DNA from: Arthrobacter cryoconiti | GTDB taxonomy: Bacteria > Actinomycetota > Actinomycetes > Actinomycetales > Micrococcaceae | Direction of reading: 5' to 3' | DNA: 64,000 nucleotides | Assembly (NCBI RefSeq): GCF_020905375.1 | Contig: NZ_JAJJBU010000014.1 | Span: 124,001-188,000 of the forward strand | Shown here: positions 43,308 to 52,099 of the stretch, piece by piece | Position numbering within the stretch: position 1 is the stretch's first letter | Layout: every line of letters starts with the position of its first letter | Program-made: the position numbers and the translations under genes | The notes under the pieces: generated by a model | What the model was told of the DNA's origin: nothing | Database searches by the model: none | What the model saw: only the letters and a program-made list of their open reading frames with translations

Positions 43308-43414
43308 GTACCGCGGGAGCCAGGCAAGCTGGCTGAGAGGGTGTGCAAACACGCCGACCGAAAGACGCTCGCTAGGGCGTAGAACCTGATCCGGGTTATG
43401 CCGGCGTAGGGAAG
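43308..43414 (+). promoter_or_regulatory. TPP riboswitch (THI element)
   Basis: Contains the conserved CTGAGAGGG segment near 43333 and the 3' block GAACCTGATCCGGGTTATGCC to GCGTAGGGA at about 43382-43411, with a variable P3a arm between. It lies directly upstream of the GGAG ribosome site of thiO, so TPP should reduce translation or transcription of thiO-thiS-thiG. Confidence 0.95.
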
Positions 43415-43423
43415 GAGACCTCC

Positions 43424-44713
43424 ATGGCGCACACAGTGCCAGACATCGTTGACTGCGACCTCGCAGTGGTTGGCGGTGGAATCGTGGGCTTGGCCATAGC
43501 GTGGGAAGCTCAACGTTTGGGTAGGTCTGTCACCGTCATTGACCCAGCGCCCGCCACCGGCGCCACGTTTGCTGCCGCAGGCATGTTGGCACCTGTGAGC
43601 GAACTTCATTACCAGGAGGAGAGTCTGCTGGAATTGACGTTGGCCTCCGCTGCCCGCTGGCCAGAATTTGTAGCCCCGCTGGTTGCCGCAGGTCACACGG
43701 AAACAGGCTTCCGTGCGACGCCGACTCTTGTGTTGGGTGCCGATGCCGCGGACCGCGCCGCGTTGGCTGAACTGCGGGAAGTTCAGTTGGCTCATGGACT
43801 AGGTGTTGAGCAATTCTCTATCCGGGATGCCAGAGCTGCAGAGCCGTTGGTGGGCCCGCACATTTCTTGTGCCTTCATGATTGCGGCTGACCACCAAGTG
43901 GATCCGCGCGGGGTGGCCGACGCCATTTTGAGCCAGCTCAGTGTGGTGGCTGCACAACGCGGGCGGGTTGCTGATGAGCAGACTTTCATCCGCGCCTCGG
44001 CTGTAGCTTTGCTCCACGCGGAGGCCGGAGATACTCACTCCAGGGTTAGCGGAGTGGTTCTTGACGATGGCAGGGAGGTTAACGCACGTGAGGTGGTGGT
44101 GGCCAACGGTCTGGGCGCACCCGCCCTGGAGGGGCTGCCTGATGGCCTGAATCTGCCAGTGCGTGCCGTCTACGGCGACATTCTTCGCCTCCTTGTGCCC
44201 GAACACTTACGTCCGCTGACGACGGCGACGATCCGCGGTTTGGTGCGAGGCGTTCCGGTCTATATTGTGCCGCGTAACGACAACACGGTAGTTCTTGGTG
44301 CCACCATGCGCGAGGACGGAATGGCAGCAGTCAATGCCGGGGGAGTGTACCGAATACTGCGTGATGCCCAGACGTTGGTGCCCGCGGTCGCGGAGCTGGA
44401 GTTGATTGAAACAACTGCCCGGGCCCGTCCCGGGACGCCGGACAACGCTCCACTTCTGGGACGGGTGGCAGATAGTGAGGGTCGGGATATTCCGGGGCTC
44501 ATTGTAGCTACGGGATTCTTCCGCCACGGCGTGCTGCTCAGCGCTATTGCCGCCCACATCACCCGCCAGCTGCTGGACGGGATCACGGACTTGGCTTGGG
44601 AAAGCTTCCGCCCCGACCGATTTTCCCCGGCACTTCAAGCAGCGCAGAAGCTGCACGTACCCGAGACACTTCAATCACCCGAGGACCTTCAAACACCCCA
44701 GGAGAGAGCATGA
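43424..44713 (+). CDS. thiO: Glycine oxidase ThiO
   Basis: A FAD-dependent D-amino-acid-type oxidase of 429 residues that makes iminoglycine for the thiazole ring. FAD motif LAVVGGGIVGLAIAWEAQRLG (13-33), GATFAAAGMLAP, and the C-terminal GFFRHGVLLS match ThiO. The ATG has GGAG from the end of the riboswitch. A 25-residue tail with degenerate repeats (PETLQSPEDLQTPQE) extends past the usual end. It overlaps thiS by 4 bp. Confidence 0.93.
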   Translation: MAHTVPDIVDCDLAVVGGGIVGLAIAWEAQRLGRSVTVIDPAPATGATFAAAGMLAPVSELHYQEESLLELTLASAARWPEFVAPLVAAGHTETGFRATPTLVLGADAADRAALAELREVQLAHGLGVEQFSIRDARAAEPLVGPHISCAFMIAADHQVDPRGVADAILSQLSVVAAQRGRVADEQTFIRASAVALLHAEAGDTHSRVSGVVLDDGREVNAREVVVANGLGAPALEGLPDGLNLPVRAVYGDILRLLVPEHLRPLTTATIRGLVRGVPVYIVPRNDNTVVLGATMREDGMAAVNAGGVYRILRDAQTLVPAVAELELIETTARARPGTPDNAPLLGRVADSEGRDIPGLIVATGFFRHGVLLSAIAAHITRQLLDGITDLAWESFRPDRFSPALQAAQKLHVPETLQSPEDLQTPQERA

Positions 44714-44949
44714 CGATCATTCAACTCAACGGTGCGGCCCACCTCCTAGACGAGGGTGCCACGGTGGCCGCACTGGTCACGGCTATGACGGGCAGAGCCA
44801 TCCTGCCTAGTGGCGAAGCCGCTGACGGACAGCGTCTGGGGATTGCTGTGGCGCGCAACGCGGATATTGTGCCCAGGAGCCAGTGGGCATCCACTGCCGT
44901 CGAAGCCAACGACAACGTCGAAATCGTTACAGCAGTCCAGGGCGGCTAA
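44710..44949 (+). CDS. thiS: Sulfur carrier protein ThiS
   Basis: A ubiquitin-like protein of 79 residues ending in the Gly-Gly that is adenylated and thiocarboxylated. ATGA overlap with thiO. Slightly longer than most ThiS (about 66). It must be activated by a ThiF/MoeB-type enzyme; none lies in the operon. Confidence 0.9.
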   Translation: MTIIQLNGAAHLLDEGATVAALVTAMTGRAILPSGEAADGQRLGIAVARNADIVPRSQWASTAVEANDNVEIVTAVQGG

Positions 44950-44987
44950 CTCCCGCGCGCATGCACGCAAGAAGCTCACCATCGTAA

Positions 44988-45845
<858 letters not shown>

Positions 45846-45882
45846 AAGCCCGGACGTAGAAAACTTGGACCCGGAGGAACAT

Positions 45883-46539
45883 ATGAGCGCACAGGATGCT
45901 TTGGACCGCCCGCAGATCGACGCCGAGCTGGAGACCCTGCCGCACTGGTGCGTTAGCCAGGGTGCCTTGCGCACTGTTCTGACGTGCCCGACGTCGGCCG
46001 GTGCCCTGGAATTATTTGCTGCTATTGGCAATATGGCGCAGGAAGCCAATCACCACCCGGACGTGGACTGGCGTTATGACACTTTGTTCCTCACTCTGAC
46101 CTCGCACGACGCCGGGAGCAAGGTGAGCGCCAAGGACGTGGCCCTGGCCCGTTCCATTTCCGCAGCTGCGGACGTAGCTGGCGCGCAGGCCAGAACAGAA
46201 TTGTTGCGCACCGTGGAGATCGCCCTTGACAGCGACGATCCTGAAGCGGTTTCACCCATGTGGCAAGCCGCGCTCGGGTACAAGAAGGATGCAGATGGGG
46301 CGCTCGTGGATCCTTTTGGGCGTGGACCAGCGCTGTGGTTCCAGAAGACCGCGACTCCAAACGCGAACAGCTTCCATTTGGACATCACTGTTCCTTATGC
46401 GCGCAGTGCGAACACGTTACGTGCTGTGGAGGATGCTGGTGCGTCGCTGGATCATGAATCGGCACCGCGCTGGGTCATTGCTACTGATGTGCAGGGCAAC
46501 CGACTGTGCATCTGCACTGAGGAAGGGCGCGACGCTTAG
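45883..46539 (+). CDS. 4a-hydroxytetrahydrobiopterin dehydratase fused to a VOC (glyoxalase-like) domain
   Basis: A 218-residue fusion. Residues about 1-100 match pterin-4a-carbinolamine dehydratase with the core EANHHPDVDWRYDTLFLTLTSHDAG. Residues about 105-215 form a VOC-type domain (VEIALDSDDPEAVSPMWQAALGY, then FHLDITVP). The dehydratase recycles the pterin cofactor of aromatic amino-acid hydroxylases; the VOC part may bind a ligand. GGAGG lies eight bases before the ATG. It is downstream of thiG in the same direction. Confidence 0.85.
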   Translation: MSAQDALDRPQIDAELETLPHWCVSQGALRTVLTCPTSAGALELFAAIGNMAQEANHHPDVDWRYDTLFLTLTSHDAGSKVSAKDVALARSISAAADVAGAQARTELLRTVEIALDSDDPEAVSPMWQAALGYKKDADGALVDPFGRGPALWFQKTATPNANSFHLDITVPYARSANTLRAVEDAGASLDHESAPRWVIATDVQGNRLCICTEEGRDA

Positions 46540-46586
46540 GGTCTCGGCGCAAGGGCGTATTGCAGGGTGGGGGAGTATTGCAGCGC

Positions 46587-46654
46587 GCTGAAGATCCCTA
46601 CGTGCTGAAGATCCTTACGTGCTGAAGATCCTTACGTGCTGAAGATCCCTACGT
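46587..46654. repeat. Four tandem 17-bp repeats
   Basis: GCTGAAGATCCYTACGT occurs four times in a row at 46587, 46604, 46621 and 46638, differing only at one C/T position, with a degenerate fifth copy after. Confidence 0.92.
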
Positions 46655-46666
46655 GCTCAGGATCGC

Positions 46667-46717
46667 GGGCGCCCACAAGCTTGTGGTCGCCCTGAAATTA
46701 CGGGGCGCCCACAAGCT
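46667..46717. repeat. Palindrome with a repeated arm
   Basis: GGGCGCCCACAAGCT occurs at 46667-46681 and 46703-46717. The first copy continues into its complement (to about 46692), forming a hairpin, possibly a terminator for the genes converging here. Confidence 0.75.
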
Positions 46718-46761
46718 ACCGGCCAAGAAAGTCGTGCAGCCAAGGGCCGAAAAGGTAAGTG

Positions 46762-47067
46762 TCAGCGTATCTGCAGAATTTGATTGGTCCGAGTGAGCTG
46801 GTGCTTATAGCGGTTCCTACCCACGAAGCCAGCGGTGGCCCACGCTGTGACTCCACCCACCACCATAGATAAGATCCAAGGTACCCATGCTGTGGCGGCG
46901 GAGCCGCCCAGGCCAACTGCCATGGTGATGATCCACACCAACAACGCCGCAAACACGGCGGTACCAGCTGGCAGTAAAGCACCGAAGAGGACGCGGTGTT
47001 TATCAACCGCCCACGCAATGGCGCCAAAAGCACCGGCCGTCAACGCAATGATGACCACGGCAACCAT
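46762..47067 (-). CDS. Hypothetical membrane protein
   Basis: A 101-residue protein with three helices (about 2-20, 28-50 and 58-80) and a basic C-terminal tail. GGGGAG lies before the ATG. Unknown family; it lies downstream of the DUF3107 gene on the same strand. Confidence 0.65.
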   Translation of the reverse strand: MVAVVIIALTAGAFGAIAWAVDKHRVLFGALLPAGTAVFAALLVWIITMAVGLGGSAATAWVPWILSMVVGGVTAWATAGFVGRNRYKHQLTRTNQILQIR

Positions 47068-47127
47068 GGACTCCCCTTTTTCTAGTACTTATATGTCTGA
47101 GCTTCTTATATGCCAGAACGCTCTTGT

Positions 47128-47352
47128 CTAGAGTGCAGCGAACCCTACGCTGCGAGCTTTTTCGCCGCCCAGCTCAACGTATCCCAAGGCGCCGCCGGGG
47201 ATAATGACAACGCGGCCTTTCTCGTCCGTCAGACGCAACTCGGAGCCCTTTGACAACGCGGCGGAAACCAACTCCGCGACCGCATTGGAATCCTGATCGG
47301 ATTCAAGGACGATTTCACGGGCAATGTTCTGGATGCCGATCTTGATTTCCAC
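47128..47352 (-). CDS. DUF3107 family protein
   Basis: A 74-residue protein conserved in actinobacteria, beginning MEIKIGIQNIAREIVLESD and ending in VGFAAL. It lies 49 bp after the TetR gene, in the same direction, as in M. tuberculosis (Rv3208A after Rv3208). Function unknown. Confidence 0.85.
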   Translation of the reverse strand: MEIKIGIQNIAREIVLESDQDSNAVAELVSAALSKGSELRLTDEKGRVVIIPGGALGYVELGGEKARSVGFAAL

Positions 47353-47401
47353 GGGTTTCTCCTCGATGCAAGCGTGCCAAAAATGAAAGTACCCACCAAC
47401 T

Positions 47402-48055
47402 CTATGCTGACGGAGCTAGCGGTTCCTTGGGAAAGCGGCTAATTCCGCGCCAAGCTAAACGGTAGACAAGCTCGCTGGCCACATCGATGTCAAGATTGCC
47501 GTTGGCTTCGAGCCAATACCGGGCGCTGACCTGGGCCATCCCGGCTAGGGCACGCCCCAGCAGCGTCGCTTCAAGATGGGCCAGTTTAGTGTCCTCGGCA
47601 ATGACTCCGGCAATGGCATCGGCGTACTCGGAGTTAAATTTCTCCAAACGGGCTGCGACATCGGGGTCGTTGACCAAATCCGATTCAAACACCAGACGGT
47701 GTGCCTGGTCATCCTTGGACACAAAATGGAAATATGCCTTCATGGTGGCCTGAACACGCAACTTATTATCCGTTGTGGAATTCAAGGCTGTCAGCAGCAT
47801 GGCCGTCAGGGATGCCAATTGGCTATCCAAGAGGGCCAGATAGAGCTCTCGCTTGCTGGGAAAATGTTGGTAAAGGACGGGTTTGCTGACCTTGGCGCTC
47901 TCTGCGATCTCATCCATGGCGGCGCCGTGGTAACCGTTGCTGACAAACACTTCCAGTGCCGCCTCCAACAGCTGCGCGCGGCGTTCATCGCGGGGGAGGC
48001 GGACGAGCGGGGCGCGGCGCGGGGTGTTCGCCCCGGGGTGGGCTTCGAGCGTCAT
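47402..48055 (-). CDS. TetR-family transcriptional regulator
   Basis: A 217-residue regulator with the TetR helix-turn-helix in LLEAALEVFVSNGYHGAAMDEIAESAKVSKPVLYQHFPSKRELYLALLD (about 28-77). The ATG at 48055 has AAAGG upstream; the frame opens further upstream without support. It is divergent from moeZ and followed by DUF3107. It corresponds in order to Rv3208 of M. tuberculosis; its targets are unknown. Confidence 0.88.
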   Translation of the reverse strand: MTLEAHPGANTPRRAPLVRLPRDERRAQLLEAALEVFVSNGYHGAAMDEIAESAKVSKPVLYQHFPSKRELYLALLDSQLASLTAMLLTALNSTTDNKLRVQATMKAYFHFVSKDDQAHRLVFESDLVNDPDVAARLEKFNSEYADAIAGVIAEDTKLAHLEATLLGRALAGMAQVSARYWLEANGNLDIDVASELVYRLAWRGISRFPKEPLAPSA

Positions 48056-48151
48056 GGTGTGTGCCTTTCTGTCCGTCCGGCCAACTTCCCCAGCACGGAG
48101 TTTCCCGCTCATTCTACCCGTGAGTAATAGTGCGATCACGCAGGCGCAGAC

Positions 48152-48157
48152 TAGATT
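48152..48157 (+). promoter_or_regulatory. Putative -10 element of leaderless moeZ
   Basis: TAGATT ends six bases before ATG 48164; the same hexamer and spacing precede gluA. Confidence 0.5.
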
Positions 48158-48163
48158 TGATTC

Positions 48164-49363
48164 ATGGTGTCCCTTATTACGTCCCCGAACCCTAGCAACA
48201 CAGCGTCCTTGCCCGCTCTGGTGGAACCGGGAGCTCCTCTGCTGCCTGAGGAAATGCAAAGGTACTCCCGTCATGCTCTGATCCCTGAGATCGGCTTGGT
48301 GGGCCAGCGCCGACTACGCAATGCGCGAGTGCTGGTCATTGGTGCAGGCGGGTTGGGATCTCCGGCTTTGCTTTACTTGGCGGCGGCTGGCGTGGGCACA
48401 CTGGGGATTGTCGATGACGACACCGTGGAGCTAAGCAACCTTCAGCGTCAGGTCATCCACGGCGTAGCGGACATTGGGCGCACGAAACTTGAATCTGCCC
48501 GTGACTCAATTGCCGTTATCAATCCCGGCGTGAACGTGGTGCTTCACCAGCTTCGGTTGGATTCATCAAATGTGCTGGATATCTTTGCCGACTATGACGT
48601 CATTTTAGATGGCGCCGATAATTTCTCCACCCGCTATTTGGTCAATGATGCTGCGGCGATCTTGGAAAAGCCGTACGTATGGGGTTCCATCCTGCGCTTT
48701 GACGGGCAGGTCAGCGTATTTTGGAACAAGTTCGGCCCTAACTACCGGGACCTCTACCCCGAACCCCCGGCGCCAGGTACTGTTCCATCCTGCGCTGAAG
48801 GCGGAGTTTTCGGCATGCTCTGTGCCTCCGTGGGCGCCATGATGGTCACCGAGGCGGTCAAGCTCATTACCGGTATTGGCCAGACATTGCTGGGCCGCTT
48901 ACTGATTTTTGACGCTCTTACATCCCGCTGGCGTGAAATTCGAATCGCTAAGGACCCCGCCGCCGCCCCGATCACGGAACTCATCGATTACGAGCTCTTC
49001 TGCGGAATTCTCCCGCTGAACGAGAACGACGACGAACTCATCTCTGTGCCTGCGCTTGCCTTGCGTCTTGCACAGCGTGCACAGGGCAAGGACAATTTTG
49101 TTTTGATCGATGTCCGTGAACCTCTCGAACATGAACTGGTCCACATTCCGGGATCGGTGTTAATCCCGGTGGGGGGAATCAATGATGGGACGGCGCTGGC
49201 TGCGATTCCACAGGACGTGCCTCTGGTGCTGCATTGCAAATCAGGTGCCCGGTCCGCCCAAGGGCTTGAAAGTCTGAAAGCTGCCGGTTTTGTGGACGTC
49301 GTTCACCTTGCCGGGGGTATTGACGCGTGGAATTTGGCGGACAGTGACGAAGGCGGACAGTGA
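48164..49363 (+). CDS. moeZ: Adenylyltransferase/sulfurtransferase MoeZ (ThiF/MoeB-type with rhodanese domain)
   Basis: A two-domain protein of 399 residues. The N-terminal E1-like domain (about 28-265) has the nucleotide motif VLVIGAGGLGSPALLYLAAAGVG, DDDTVELSNLQRQVIH and VPSCAEGGVFG with the thiolation cysteine. The C-terminal rhodanese domain (about 290-395) has the catalytic loop HCKSGARSA. It activates ubiquitin-like sulfur carriers such as MoaD, CysO or ThiS. The typical zinc CxxC pairs of E. coli MoeB are not seen. It is leaderless by position of TAGATT. Confidence 0.92.
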   Translation: MVSLITSPNPSNTASLPALVEPGAPLLPEEMQRYSRHALIPEIGLVGQRRLRNARVLVIGAGGLGSPALLYLAAAGVGTLGIVDDDTVELSNLQRQVIHGVADIGRTKLESARDSIAVINPGVNVVLHQLRLDSSNVLDIFADYDVILDGADNFSTRYLVNDAAAILEKPYVWGSILRFDGQVSVFWNKFGPNYRDLYPEPPAPGTVPSCAEGGVFGMLCASVGAMMVTEAVKLITGIGQTLLGRLLIFDALTSRWREIRIAKDPAAAPITELIDYELFCGILPLNENDDELISVPALALRLAQRAQGKDNFVLIDVREPLEHELVHIPGSVLIPVGGINDGTALAAIPQDVPLVLHCKSGARSAQGLESLKAAGFVDVVHLAGGIDAWNLADSDEGGQ

Positions 49364-49442
49364 CGAATGTGTGCAGTGAAGATTGTGTGCAGTCACAAGC
49401 ATTGACAGTCACGAGCACTGACAGTCACGAACGTCAGCAGTA
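49364..49442. repeat. Degenerate short repeats after moeZ
   Basis: Motifs GTGTGCAGTGA/GTGTGCAGTCA and three CAGTCAC boxes recur at short spacing in the ~80 bp after the moeZ stop. The pattern is imperfect; no gene or clear terminator is seen. Confidence 0.5.
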
Positions 49443-49482
49443 AACGGCGCTATATTCGTCCCAACAGCAGCAGCCAGCGTGT

Positions 49483-50823
49483 TTAAGCTGAGGCTACTTG
49501 GCCGTCGGACCCCTGCGTGCCGGGATCTGAAGCTGTGCGTTGGGATGCTGTCGCTGCAGGACGGGCTGCGGGCTCTACCTTCAGTCCGTAGAGGGCATCC
49601 AAAGCGGCAAGGTAGCTCTCGGAATCGCCGGCCGCGGCCAGTTCTTTGGCGCGCACCGTTGGCACGTGTAAGAGTTGTTTGACCATGCGGCGCATGGCGA
49701 ACTCAACTTCTGCTGTGGCTGCCGTGCAGCCGTGCTGCTGGCGGATCTTTGCGATCTCGTCGTCCAGGACTCCCATGGTGTGCCGGCGCAGAGCTACAAT
49801 CGCGTGATCCAAGGAGCGGGAATTTTGGGCTTGTTCAAAGTTTTTCGCAGCATCCTCCACCAGAGCGGCCGCTTCGCTCAACGTTGATTCCTGTTCTTCG
49901 GGAGCTGCTTGACGCACGGTTTCCAACGTCAGTAGATCTACGTTGGGGAGATCGGCTACCTCAGGAGCAAAGTCGCGGGATAGTGCCAAATCGATAGCTG
50001 TCAGCTGGGTGGAAACTCCCTGGCGCATCTGTGCCAAATCCAGAGCGGTCAGTTGGTGTTCCGAACCGCTACAGCCCAGCAACAGGTGGGCGGCGGCCAG
50101 TGCGCCCGGCATTGATGACTCATCCAGCGCCATGCCGCCGCGAGAAGACGTGAACGTCTCGGCTCGCCCGGATGAGGAATAGACACGAATGTCGGTACAA
50201 CCGCGTTGCGTCAACTGTGCCATGGCCGCCCCTGCGTAGGCGCCCGTACCAAATAGCACCGCCGTTTTTCCTGCCAATGAAGGCGAATCGGCAAGCTCTG
50301 TGGCCAAATCTAGGGCTACGGAGACGATTGACATGCCGCGTTGGCCCAGGGCGGTCCGGGCGCCTACTTCCTTGGCGGTTTTGGACGCTGACTGGAACAA
50401 GCGCACCAGAGCCGGAGTGCTCACGCCTGCTTGCTGTGCGGTGCTGAGGGCTCGCCGGACCTGGCCGGCAATTTCACGTTCGCCCACCACGGCGGATTCC
50501 AGTCCAGTGCTGACGGCGAAAAGGTGGCGGGGGACGTGTGTGCCGTGTTGGGTGGCCAGTGCGTCAGAGACGAACTCTTCGCCTAATCCGCAATGGAAGC
50601 TGACAGCGGAAACGATGCTTTGGCGAGCGTCGCTGACTTCTTCTGCGCTTCGGGCTTGGACATAGAGCTCGTATCTGTTGCAGGTGGCCAAAGTGATGAG
50701 GCCAGCCACGGCGTTATCGCCGGCGACGACGTCAGCGCTGACAGCCGCGGCACCTGCGCTGAGGCGGGCAACGGTTTCGAGATCAATGGATGAATGCGAG
50801 GCGACAAGAGAAAAGAGGACCAC
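49483..50823 (-). CDS. hemA: Glutamyl-tRNA reductase
   Basis: The first enzyme of the C5 route to 5-aminolevulinate. The 446-residue protein shows [11 protein letters not shown] (catalytic Cys), [26 protein letters not shown] and a NADPH-binding [13 protein letters not shown]. The start is GTG after GGAGG. It is divergent from the hemE operon; the rest of heme synthesis is encoded there. The C-terminal tail is Ala/Ser-rich. Confidence 0.94.
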   Translation of the reverse strand: MVLFSLVASHSSIDLETVARLSAGAAAVSADVVAGDNAVAGLITLATCNRYELYVQARSAEEVSDARQSIVSAVSFHCGLGEEFVSDALATQHGTHVPRHLFAVSTGLESAVVGEREIAGQVRRALSTAQQAGVSTPALVRLFQSASKTAKEVGARTALGQRGMSIVSVALDLATELADSPSLAGKTAVLFGTGAYAGAAMAQLTQRGCTDIRVYSSSGRAETFTSSRGGMALDESSMPGALAAAHLLLGCSGSEHQLTALDLAQMRQGVSTQLTAIDLALSRDFAPEVADLPNVDLLTLETVRQAAPEEQESTLSEAAALVEDAAKNFEQAQNSRSLDHAIVALRRHTMGVLDDEIAKIRQQHGCTAATAEVEFAMRRMVKQLLHVPTVRAKELAAAGDSESYLAALDALYGLKVEPAARPAATASQRTASDPGTQGSDGQVASA

Positions 50824-50974
50824 AATTCCTCCATCGTAGACCTTCCGGAACGAATTTTATGGACAGGTTGACCTAACTTGTCAGCAAACCACCGGTGGTC
50901 TTGCCGCTCTCAACACGCAATGCGCTCTTGCCGCAAAGACAAGTTGTGCACAAACGTCTCCCGGATTCCCTCTG

Positions 50975-50980
50975 TAGGGT
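50975..50980 (+). promoter_or_regulatory. Putative -10 element of leaderless hemE
   Basis: TAGGGT ends six bases before the ATG of hemE; it may drive the whole operon. Confidence 0.4.
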
Positions 50981-50986
50981 GGTGCC

Positions 50987-52048
50987 ATGACACTGAGCTC
51001 AACCCACCCCATGATGGACGGCCGCACCGCCAACTCTCCACTGATCACTGCCTACAGAGGCGGAACTCCAAGCAGGCGACCGGTTTGGTTTATGCGCCAA
51101 GCCGGGCGCTCCTTGCCCGAATATCGTGAATTGCGCGTTGGCACCACCATGCTTGAATCCTGCCTTAACCCACAAATGGCTGCCGAGATCACTCTTCAGC
51201 CTGTGCGCCGCCATGACGTGGATGCGGCGATCTTCTTTTCCGACATTGTGATCCCGCTCAAGCTCGCCGGTGTTGGCGTGGATATCGTGCCCGGCGTGGG
51301 CCCCGTGTTGGACCACCCGGTAAGAACCGCCGAAGATGTTGCCCGGCTCCCACAGCTAAGTGACGCCGCGCTGGATCCCATCCGCGAAGCCGTAGCGTTG
51401 GCAGTTGGCGAGCTGGGGAGTACTCCGTTGGTGGGCTTCGCTGGTGCTCCGTTTACTGTTGCCGCCTACATGGTGGAAGGCCGCCCGTCTCGGGATCATT
51501 TGGGCCCGCGCACCATGATGCATGCCCAACCGGCTGTGTGGCAGGCCCTGATGGAGTGGGCTGCGGACGCATCCGGGAAGTTCCTACGTGCTCAAATCGA
51601 GGCCGGCGCCAGCGCAGCCCAGCTCTTTGACTCATGGGCCGGATCGCTGGGACTTGCCGATTACACCGAACACGTTGCACCGGCGTCGGCACGGGCCTTC
51701 GATCATGTCCGCGACCTCGGTGTGCCCTTGATCCATTTCGGCACCGGAACATCCGAACTTTTGGGTGCCATGCGAGACGTTGGAGTGGACGTCATGGGCG
51801 TGGATTACCGGCTGCCCCTGGACGAAGCTAATCGTCGTTTGGGCGGAACGGTGCCGCTGCAGGGCAATATTGATCCGGCCCTTCTGAGCGCTCCGTGGCC
51901 GGTGCTGGAGCAGCACGTCCGCGAGGTGCTTTCCGCCGGATCCGCTGCACCAGGACACGTCGTAAACCTAGGCCACGGTGTCCCGCCGGAAACTGATCCG
52001 CAAGTTCTGACCCGCGTGGTGGAACTGATTCACTCGATCGCACCGTAA
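50987..52048 (+). CDS. hemE: Uroporphyrinogen decarboxylase
   Basis: Decarboxylates uroporphyrinogen III to coproporphyrinogen III. The 353-residue TIM barrel has VWFMRQAGRSLPEYR, IFFSDIVIPLKLAG (catalytic Asp) and NLGHGVPPETDP. A second in-frame ATG follows eight codons later. It is the first gene of an eight-gene heme operon. Confidence 0.95.
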   Translation: MTLSSTHPMMDGRTANSPLITAYRGGTPSRRPVWFMRQAGRSLPEYRELRVGTTMLESCLNPQMAAEITLQPVRRHDVDAAIFFSDIVIPLKLAGVGVDIVPGVGPVLDHPVRTAEDVARLPQLSDAALDPIREAVALAVGELGSTPLVGFAGAPFTVAAYMVEGRPSRDHLGPRTMMHAQPAVWQALMEWAADASGKFLRAQIEAGASAAQLFDSWAGSLGLADYTEHVAPASARAFDHVRDLGVPLIHFGTGTSELLGAMRDVGVDVMGVDYRLPLDEANRRLGGTVPLQGNIDPALLSAPWPVLEQHVREVLSAGSAAPGHVVNLGHGVPPETDPQVLTRVVELIHSIAP

Positions 52049-52099
52049 AGGGCCGTCACCGCCGATTTTTTTGGCCCGTCACCGCCGCTAAGGAGAGTC

